Below are positions 43,804-50,740 of a stretch of DNA of 50,740 nucleotides, in pieces; position 1 is the stretch's first letter, and each line of letters opens with the position of its first letter. The translations under genes and the position numbers were made by a program. The DNA lies in the NCBI GenBank assembly GCA_947175665.1, contig CAMWNR010000003.1:1-50740 (forward strand), in the 5' to 3' direction. This DNA comes from an uncultured Porphyromonadaceae bacterium. GTDB taxonomy: Bacteria > Bacteroidota > Bacteroidia > Bacteroidales > Muribaculaceae. Under the pieces are notes generated by a model. It had not been told where the DNA came from. It saw nothing but the letters and a program-made list of their open reading frames with translations, and did not search any database.

Positions 43804-44277
43804 TTATTTCTTCTTGCTCTTAGCCGGTTTTTTTGACTTATTCTTGTGATGCATCTCGCGCATCTTCTGCCTGAACTTCTCCTCAGCGGCTTTCATTTTA
43901 TATATTTGCTTTTGAGTGAGAAATTTTGAGAATTTTTCGTCATATACTTTCTCAAGTTGGGCATCTTTCATTTTAAGGTCGGCTATCTTATCTGATACCT
44001 CTTTATACTGAGCATCGGTAGAATTATCATTGAGTTTCTTCTCCAGCGAACGCATCTCATCAAAATTTTTAAATTTTTGCTGACTCATAGCATTGTATGT
44101 ATCAACAAATTCGGCTTTTTGATCCTCCTTGAGTTCTATCTCCTGAGCAAGAAATTTCAACTTATATTCCTGAATCTCTTTCCACATCTTCGGTTGCGGT
44201 TTCTGACCCTGCTCGGAGGCGGAGACTGCAAAACCGATACTAATTATTGCAACCAAAATAAGTACAAGTCTCTTCAT
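43804..44277 (-). CDS. Spy/CpxP-like periplasmic protein
   Basis: 157 aa; signal peptide; helical, charged; FLTQKQIYKMKAAEEKFRQKMREM LTxxQ-like motif. Confidence 0.65.
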   Translation of the reverse strand: MKRLVLILVAIISIGFAVSASEQGQKPQPKMWKEIQEYKLKFLAQEIELKEDQKAEFVDTYNAMSQQKFKNFDEMRSLEKKLNDNSTDAQYKEVSDKIADLKMKDAQLEKVYDEKFSKFLTQKQIYKMKAAEEKFRQKMREMHHKNKSKKPAKSKKK

Positions 44278-44346
44278 ATATTATTAGTAAATAAGTATAT
44301 AAGTAAGTAATTAAAATTAAACGATATTATGAAATTAAGCAGTAAT

Positions 44347-44796
44347 TCAAATCATATTCTGATATTCGGGTGATATTTCGTATCCGAAATCTTTCTCGAA
44401 ATCATTGATAGAGGTATATGACTCACTTACAAGTGTCTCAATCTCAAAATCGGAATCTCCACTTTCCTCAATATCCATATACTCAATATACTCTCTTCCT
44501 GCAGGTTCTTGCATGGCAAGCACTACCGGCTCGGGTACGGCATCCATACTGGACTGTGCATTTTGTGAGGCGATATGAAACATCTTCATCATACACCATA
44601 TACCGGCAAACATCGCCGCCATATAAACGTATGGCTTGATACGCTGCCAGCGACTCAATACGGGTACTACCGGTTTTTCCGGATATTCCGGCAGTCGAGC
44701 CATCATATTTGCAGCAAACTCATCAAAGTATCGCTCGGGTACTTTCATACCATGTTGCCGCCCGACACTGTTTAACAATTTATCTTCTTTTCCCAT
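44347..44796 (-). CDS. Single-TM small protein, putative anti-sigma factor
   Basis: 149 aa; N-terminal cytoplasmic segment, TM PYVYMAAMFAGIWCMMKMF, acidic C-terminus; divergent from ECF sigma. Confidence 0.5.
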   Translation of the reverse strand: MGKEDKLLNSVGRQHGMKVPERYFDEFAANMMARLPEYPEKPVVPVLSRWQRIKPYVYMAAMFAGIWCMMKMFHIASQNAQSSMDAVPEPVVLAMQEPAGREYIEYMDIEESGDSDFEIETLVSESYTSINDFEKDFGYEISPEYQNMI

Positions 44797-44996
44797 GACG
44801 GAACGCTAATTTATTTATATACAACAATCAAGGATTACACTGTGATTTATTATCCCTCTGTAACCCTATTTATTTATATGTATGACCCCATACTGCGCAT
44901 AAAGTTTAACTGCTTCTCAATAATATTTTTTATTTAAACCATGTTTCTATAAAATTTGTTAAATTTTAACATTTCGCGGGGTTCAACCTCTTTTTA

Positions 44997-45028
44997 TTTG
45001 GTATGATTTTCGCTTTTTTATATCTTTA
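44997..45028 (+). promoter_or_regulatory. Promoter of ECF sigma gene (TTTG-N20-TATCTTTA)
   Basis: TTTG 44997-45000, 20 nt, TATCTTTA 45021-45028; start codon only 12-18 nt after the -7 element. Confidence 0.65.
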
Positions 45029-45040
45029 CAAAAATATTTA

Positions 45041-45610
45041 ATGACTATGGCGTACTCTGCTGCTATCGATGAGAAAAAAATTATCGAAGATCTCCAAAGA
45101 GAATCGACCGCCCGCAAGGCGTTCGAAATGCTGGTACGCACTTTTTCAGAACCTCTATATTGGCAGATTCGTAAAATGGTGTTTGACCACGATGATGCCA
45201 ACGATCTGCTGCAAAATGTATTCCTGAAAGCGTGGAATAATATCCATAATTTTCGCGGTGACGCCAAACTGTCTACCTGGCTATATAAGATTGCGGTTAA
45301 TGAATCTATAAATTTCATTAACCGTGAGAAGTCACGCCAATCTATCCCGACCGATTCGGAAGATTCCTCTTTTCTTCTCGATAATCTGGAGGCCGATGAG
45401 TATTTTGATGGCGAGGAATTGCATAAAGAACTGCTTAAGGCCGTAGCCTCCTTACCCGAAAAACAACGCCTCGTATTTAATATGAAGTATTTTGACGAGA
45501 TGAAGTACGAGGAAATATCTGATATTCTCGGCACCTCAATCGGCGCCCTTAAAGCATCTTACCACCATGCTGTAAAAAAAATCACCGAACTTATCGGAGG
45601 GCTGGAGTAA
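45041..45610 (+). CDS. RNA polymerase ECF-type sigma factor
   Basis: 189 aa; DANDLLQNVFLKAWNNIHNFRGDAKLSTWLYKIAVNESINF; KQRLVFNMKYFDEMKYEEISDILGTSIGALKASYHHAVKKI. Confidence 0.93.
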   Translation: MTMAYSAAIDEKKIIEDLQRESTARKAFEMLVRTFSEPLYWQIRKMVFDHDDANDLLQNVFLKAWNNIHNFRGDAKLSTWLYKIAVNESINFINREKSRQSIPTDSEDSSFLLDNLEADEYFDGEELHKELLKAVASLPEKQRLVFNMKYFDEMKYEEISDILGTSIGALKASYHHAVKKITELIGGLE

Positions 45611-45680
45611 GTTTTAGGTATTAGTGATTAGTGATTAGGTTTGAGGTGTTAAGTATTAGTTATTAGTTATTTGTTATTGG
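45611..45680. repeat. Degenerate heptanucleotide tandem array (10 units, consensus KTATTAG)
   Basis: GTTTTAG GTATTAG TGATTAG TGATTAG GTTTGAG GTGTTAA GTATTAG TTATTAG TTATTTG TTATTGG in one 7-bp register directly after the sigma stop. Confidence 0.8.
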
Positions 45681-45774
45681 TACTTTTTTATTGACGGGCG
45701 GATAAACTATTATAAATGAACTATTGTAAGGGTTGATGTGTTAGGATGATAAGATATTTTAACACTTCGAAATT

Positions 45775-46452
45775 ATGAAAAACCGTTTCCTTTCATTCAT
45801 ACTGTTTTTTACAGCACTATTTAGCGTTAGCACCGCAAGTGCTCAATATTATGAGATTGCTAACCAGATACCGCAGTTAATACGTCCTGCCCTCGTAGGT
45901 GGTTTTAACTATAAGGGTTATGTGGATGCCAAATACATTAAAGGTATAGGTAATAATAATGTTGATTTCCTCGGATTTTCTACATCTCAGGGTTTTAAAT
46001 ATAGCAATTGGTTCTTTATGGGAGCCGGTATCGGTGTGGATATAGCCTTTTCGCATATCAATGGCGACTATGGCAATTGGGTGCAACCTCGTCCTGATGA
46101 GTTTAGAGATGCAACCAAGACCGGTGTCATGATCCCTATTTTCACCGATTTCAGATTTAATGTCGGCGCCCCGACCTCGACCGCTTTTTATGCCGACATC
46201 AAACTCGGTTGCTCTTTCCTGGCGGGCAATTACCTGCAGGTAAATGACGGTTACCTTTCGAGTCAGCAATATTTCTATTTCCGCCCATCTGTAGGTGTAA
46301 GAATTCCTCTTCAGGGTCAGAATAATAATAACGGTAAAAAAGCGTTTAATATAGGAGTGACTTATCAGTTGCTTACTTCCAATTACTGGAATGCATATTA
46401 CTCCAATATCACCCTTAATGGCCTCGGAGTAGATATCTCTTACGAATGGTAA
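45775..46452 (+). CDS. Outer-membrane beta-barrel protein (hypothetical)
   Basis: 225 aa; signal peptide ...SVSTASAQYYE; alternating amphipathic strands ending ...LGVDISYEW. Confidence 0.65.
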   Translation: MKNRFLSFILFFTALFSVSTASAQYYEIANQIPQLIRPALVGGFNYKGYVDAKYIKGIGNNNVDFLGFSTSQGFKYSNWFFMGAGIGVDIAFSHINGDYGNWVQPRPDEFRDATKTGVMIPIFTDFRFNVGAPTSTAFYADIKLGCSFLAGNYLQVNDGYLSSQQYFYFRPSVGVRIPLQGQNNNNGKKAFNIGVTYQLLTSNYWNAYYSNITLNGLGVDISYEW

Positions 46453-46534
46453 GTAAGCAGGTAATAAGAAACTCTTTTTTAATTTGTATACGTAGATGAG
46501 TTATTCTCTACAAAAAATATAGAACAACGCATTC

Positions 46535-48262
46535 ATGAATCGAATTATACTTTCACCTGTGAAGCGTGCCGTGCGGTTCGCTTCATCTTTTATTTCTATC
46601 AATCATATTCCGGCTATCTGCGCTTTTAGTATTGCGTTAGTGGCCGGAATAGGTTGTGCATTAGCAAAACCGGCTTCACCCAATCCAATACCTTATACTC
46701 AACCTGATGGCTCTATCATCAACATTATACTGAAAGGTGATGAGAACGGGCACAAAATCTTTACCGAAGATGGCACCTTGCTCGAAAAAGGTAGTGACGG
46801 TATGCTGCGCCCTTCGCTGCTCCGCACTTCTGACATCTCAACGACTGCCAAAAAGAAATACACTTTTTCGGGTACTCATTTCCCCTCTGAGGGTGAAGCA
46901 CGCGCTCTCGTAGTCCTTGTCAATTACAGCGACAACCGGTTCTCTATGGCTGACCCTCACGATTATTTCAACCGTATGCTTAATGAAGAGGGATTTTCCG
47001 ACAATGGTGCTTCGGGTTCGGCCCGGGATTTCTTTATCGAAAATTCAATGGGTAAATTCCGCCCGCATTTTGATGTATATGGTCCGCTGACCTTACGCGA
47101 ACCGGGCATTTATTACGGTGGTAATGATATGGATGGTATCGACTTTCATCCCGATGAGATGTGTATCGAGGCTTGTCAGCAACTTGATAATACAGTCGAT
47201 TTTTCCATATATGACCTTGATAATGACGGATATATCGATAACATGTATATCTTTTATGCCGGTTTCGGTGAGGCTGATACCGGTACCTCTACGCTTATCT
47301 GGCCTCATTCGGCCACTTTAGAGGATTACAATCATAAGGATGAGTACTCTTTTGACGGTAAGATACTTAACTCTTACGGCATGAGCAATGAGATGGACTA
47401 CACCTATCAGCGTCCGGATGGTATAGGTACTTTCGTGCATGAGTTTTCTCATGTTCTCGGTCTCCCTGATCTATATGCCACTTCTTACTCCTTTGCCTGC
47501 ACTCCGGGATATTATTCCACAATGGATGTAGGATCTTACAATGATGAGGGTCGCACCCCTCCCTTCCTCTCTCTGTTTGAACGTCTTAGCCTCGGTTGGT
47601 GCAGTCCCGCCACACTTGTTGCCGAGGGTGATTATACGTTGTCTCCCCTCAATATATCTAACGACGGACTCCTTATTCCTACCGATGATGAAGATGAGTT
47701 CTTTATTCTGGAATGCAGAAAACATGAACTCAACGATGCTTTTATACCGGCAGAGGGCATGCTGGTTTGGCACATCGATTTCAATCAGAATATATGGGAT
47801 GATAATATAGTTAATAATCTTGTTAATCACCAATATGTTGATATAGTGGAGGCTGACGGCAGGTCTACCTCTTTTACAAGAGCCGGTGATACATTTCCGG
47901 GTAGTACCAATAATACCTCGCTCTCCTTTGAAACCGAACCCTCCTTGCAATCATGGAGTAAGCAATCTACCGGATTCTCCATATCAAATATTGCCCGTCG
48001 GGCCGCTGACGGACACATCACTTTTACAGTTACCAAGGATCAGCCTTCGGGTGTTGACGATATATCCGCATCTTCCTTACCCTGGGTTATTTCCGGCAAC
48101 ACGCTTTTAAATGTCAACGACTGTAATCTGCAAATCTATTCGCTCGACGGTCAACTCATCAATAACCTCCCTTCCGGCTCCGAAGTATCATTATCTAAAG
48201 GTATCTATCTCATTCATTACGATACTCCGACCGATATTAAAACCCACAAAATTATAATCTGA
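46535..48262 (+). CDS. M6-family metalloprotease with T9SS-type C-terminal domain
   Basis: 575 aa; HEFSHVLGLPD zinc motif (HExxHxxGxxD); C-terminal LQIYSLDGQLINNLPSGSEVSLSKGIYLIHYDTPTDIKTHKIII. Confidence 0.88.
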   Translation: MNRIILSPVKRAVRFASSFISINHIPAICAFSIALVAGIGCALAKPASPNPIPYTQPDGSIINIILKGDENGHKIFTEDGTLLEKGSDGMLRPSLLRTSDISTTAKKKYTFSGTHFPSEGEARALVVLVNYSDNRFSMADPHDYFNRMLNEEGFSDNGASGSARDFFIENSMGKFRPHFDVYGPLTLREPGIYYGGNDMDGIDFHPDEMCIEACQQLDNTVDFSIYDLDNDGYIDNMYIFYAGFGEADTGTSTLIWPHSATLEDYNHKDEYSFDGKILNSYGMSNEMDYTYQRPDGIGTFVHEFSHVLGLPDLYATSYSFACTPGYYSTMDVGSYNDEGRTPPFLSLFERLSLGWCSPATLVAEGDYTLSPLNISNDGLLIPTDDEDEFFILECRKHELNDAFIPAEGMLVWHIDFNQNIWDDNIVNNLVNHQYVDIVEADGRSTSFTRAGDTFPGSTNNTSLSFETEPSLQSWSKQSTGFSISNIARRAADGHITFTVTKDQPSGVDDISASSLPWVISGNTLLNVNDCNLQIYSLDGQLINNLPSGSEVSLSKGIYLIHYDTPTDIKTHKIII

Positions 48263-48376
48263 GTGTCAGATTGAATATTAGCATCGGTGTAATTTAGCGT
48301 CAACGAAATTAATATTCACCGACTACCTTGCGTAACCCCGTAACTCCAAACCGAAAGGATATATAAGTATTTATAG

Positions 48377-48420
48377 CAGAAGAGGTTGTATCGCGCGTTG
48401 CGATACAACCTCTTCTGTTT
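48377..48420. terminator. 18-bp stem terminator between convergent M6 protease and dnaJ
   Basis: CAGAAGAGGTTGTATCGC-GCGTT-GCGATACAACCTCTTCTG followed by TTT. Confidence 0.85.
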
Positions 48421-48453
48421 GACACATCCGGATATTATGTATGTTATGTTATA

Positions 48454-49665
48454 TCAATCTACTCCACGATTCTCTTTATTAAAGATGTGTCTAAGTCGTG
48501 AAAATATTCGTTTTGAAGTTGCCTCGGTCGGTACTATATTGGGCTGGTCTTTAAGACTCTCAATAGCACTCTTCTCTGCATCTGTGAGGTTTTCAGGTAT
48601 ATACACCATTACATTTACAAGCAGATCACCTTTTACAGTGCTATTCATCTTGGGTAATCCTTTGCCACGCAGACGCAACACCTTACCCGGCTGAGTACCG
48701 GCAGGTATCTTAAGTCGAGCGCGACCCTCTACTGTCGGCACTTCGGCTGCACCGCCTAAGGCCGCTGTCGGGAAGTCAAGCATCAGATTATAGATCAGAT
48801 CAATACCATCCCTGATGAGTTCTGAGTTCTTCTCTTCCTGTATCACAATAAGAAGGTCACCGTTTACACCTCCGTGACGCGGGGCATTACCCTGACCGCG
48901 AAGTGTGAGTACCATTCCGTCTTCTACACCGGCGGGAATCTTGAAACTAACTATTTCATCTTTCTTGGTTACACCGGTGCCGTTGCAATATGTACAGGGT
49001 TCGGAGATAATCTTCCCCTCACCGTTACAGGTGGGACAAACATGCTGAGTCTGCTGGGCACCAAACATTGTCTGGCGTACGCTTGACACATACCCGCTAC
49101 CATGACAGGTATCACACGTCTTAAATGCAGTACCATCTTTGGCACCTGTACCTTTACAGTGTTCACACGCTACCATACGGGGTATCTTAAGTTTCTTCTC
49201 TACCCCATTCATAATATCTTTCAGGCTCACCTTGACAGTGATACGCAGATCGGTACCTTTATTTACCCGTTTGCGCGGTGCGCCACCTGTTGCGCCTTCA
49301 AATCCACTTGCACCCCAATGGCCACGACCACCGCCACCAAACATATCGCCGAAGATATCTCCGAAATTGGCAAAGATATCTTCCATGCTCATACCACCGC
49401 CGTAGGAGTAACCTCCGGCATCTCCTCCGAATCCTTGAGGACCCATAGAGTGACCGAAGCGATCATACTTGGCCCGTTTATCAGCGTCACTGAGTACATC
49501 GTATGCCTCAGCCGCCTCCTTAAACTTCTCCTCAGCCTCTTTATCATCCGGATTACGGTCCGGGTGATACTTGACGGCCATCTTACGGTATGCTTTCTTT
49601 ATTTCATCGGCCGATGCGTCTTTACTTACGCCCAGCACGTCATAATAATCTCTCTTTTCTGCCAT
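48454..49665 (-). CDS. dnaJ: Chaperone DnaJ
   Basis: J domain [33 protein letters not shown]; four CxxCxGxG zinc motifs; start [12 protein letters not shown]. Confidence 0.97.
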   Translation of the reverse strand: MAEKRDYYDVLGVSKDASADEIKKAYRKMAVKYHPDRNPDDKEAEEKFKEAAEAYDVLSDADKRAKYDRFGHSMGPQGFGGDAGGYSYGGGMSMEDIFANFGDIFGDMFGGGGRGHWGASGFEGATGGAPRKRVNKGTDLRITVKVSLKDIMNGVEKKLKIPRMVACEHCKGTGAKDGTAFKTCDTCHGSGYVSSVRQTMFGAQQTQHVCPTCNGEGKIISEPCTYCNGTGVTKKDEIVSFKIPAGVEDGMVLTLRGQGNAPRHGGVNGDLLIVIQEEKNSELIRDGIDLIYNLMLDFPTAALGGAAEVPTVEGRARLKIPAGTQPGKVLRLRGKGLPKMNSTVKGDLLVNVMVYIPENLTDAEKSAIESLKDQPNIVPTEATSKRIFSRLRHIFNKENRGVD

Positions 49666-49699
49666 CTCACTCTGTTTTTTCAATAAGTAAGTATCTTTA

Positions 49700-50284
49700 T
49701 TATTGACCTACCACAACCTTGGCATGACGCAGCACTTTGTCATTGATCATGTAGCCTTTTTCTACAGTATCAAGGATTTTACCCTTCATTGCCTCATCGG
49801 GTACCGGTACCACAGAGATCGCTTCATGCTTATCAGCATCAAACTCCTTCTCCTCAGGATCAAACTCTTTGACACCGTTCTGAGCAAGATACTTGACAAG
49901 TTTATTGTAGATCAACAACATACCCTCTTTGACATCATTTGCATTTTCTGCATTTTCAGAAGCCTTGATGCCTCGTTCAAAGTCATCTACAATCGGGAGT
50001 AGTCCTTTAAGTACATTCTCACCGGCATTGCGGATAATCTCTGATTTCTCCTTCAGGGTACGCTTGCGGAAGTTGTCAAATTCTGCCATAAGGAAGAGAT
50101 ACTCTTTCTTTTCTTTTGCGAGTTCTTCCTGCAGTTTGTCAATCTCGGAAATCTCCACCTCGGCTGCCTCGGGATCATTGTCGAGTGTCACACCTTCGGC
50201 CTCGTTCAGTTCCTCTGCCTGTTGCGATACTGCTTCCTGAGCCTCCTCCTGAGGGTTCTCTACAAATTCGTCTTTATTTTTCAT
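49700..50284 (-). CDS. grpE: Nucleotide exchange factor GrpE
   Basis: [43 protein letters not shown]; start [11 protein letters not shown]. Confidence 0.95.
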   Translation of the reverse strand: MKNKDEFVENPQEEAQEAVSQQAEELNEAEGVTLDNDPEAAEVEISEIDKLQEELAKEKKEYLFLMAEFDNFRKRTLKEKSEIIRNAGENVLKGLLPIVDDFERGIKASENAENANDVKEGMLLIYNKLVKYLAQNGVKEFDPEEKEFDADKHEAISVVPVPDEAMKGKILDTVEKGYMINDKVLRHAKVVVGQ

Positions 50285-50670
50285 AATGATATATCTTTTT
50301 AATAATAGCACTCTTAAGAATATATCCGGATTTAACTGAATTATTTTATCATCTTAATCCTGTGGCGTCTTTCCATCAACGTCTATATGCTTTAGGCTTA
50401 ACAACCCTATACACTACGCGATGCTGACGTATTAAATCCTGATTAATCCTAAGATTCTACTAAAATTATATACAATTACTATTCCAAAAATATTAAAAAG
50501 AACCTCTATCGAAATAATATTTACTCATTTTGAGAGGATTTCTACTATTCCAACAAAAAATCAAGGTTACAAGTTCGGTAAAGCCGGTTATGATTTTTGA
50601 ATTTAAAAACCGAATACCGCCCCCGAGTATCAACCACAAACACCAATATCAATCACTTAATTCTTAATAA

Positions 50671-50740
50671 CTGATACTTAATAACTAATAACTGATACTT
50701 AATAACTAATAACTGATACTTAATAACTAATAACTGATAC
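50671..50740. repeat. 21-bp tandem repeat (3 x 7 bp) truncated by the window edge
   Basis: CTGATACTTAATAACTAATAA starts at 50671, 50692, 50713 and 50734 (partial). Confidence 0.9.

Noticed and set aside
44983-45534. 183-aa ORF antisense to the ECF sigma factor
   Set aside because: The sense strand encodes unambiguous sigma-2/sigma-4 regions with a consensus promoter; the antisense is a shadow ORF.

Overview
The window looks like a Bacteroidales chromosome segment, possibly Muribaculaceae-like. Evidence is the TTTG/TAnnTTTG promoters, T9SS-type C-termini, GT4/GH57 glycogen genes and a NuoEFG-less complex I. From left to right it carries: a glycogen cluster (debranching enzyme, GT4 synthase, GH57 protein); a secreted repeat protein; a phosphoethanolamine transferase; a PHP-domain protein; a ~18 kb minus-strand energy locus; a lipoprotein and a TonB-dependent receptor; sdaA and rnz; an Omp28-like protein; an alpha-2-macroglobulin; a Spy-like protein; a putative anti-sigma/ECF-sigma pair; an outer-membrane barrel; an M6 protease; and dnaJ/grpE. 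The main observations are: (1) a complete F-type ATP synthase gene set (atpDCBEFHAG) embedded between nuoH and nuoI, giving nuoA-B-CD-H-[atp x8]-nuoI-J-K-L-M-N; (2) two related long hairpins in separate intercistronic gaps of that locus (nuoCD/nuoH and atpF/atpH), plus other structured spacers; (3) a ~34-bp tandem repeat in the predicted 5' leader of a secreted protein, whose units fold into small hairpins with compensatory changes; (4) degenerate short-period arrays (7-mer at two loci, 10-mer, 51-bp direct repeat) in intergenic DNA, one of which runs off the right edge. No CRISPR array, rRNA, transposase or convincing tRNA was recognised. All calls come from reading the sequence; no searches or folding programs were run.
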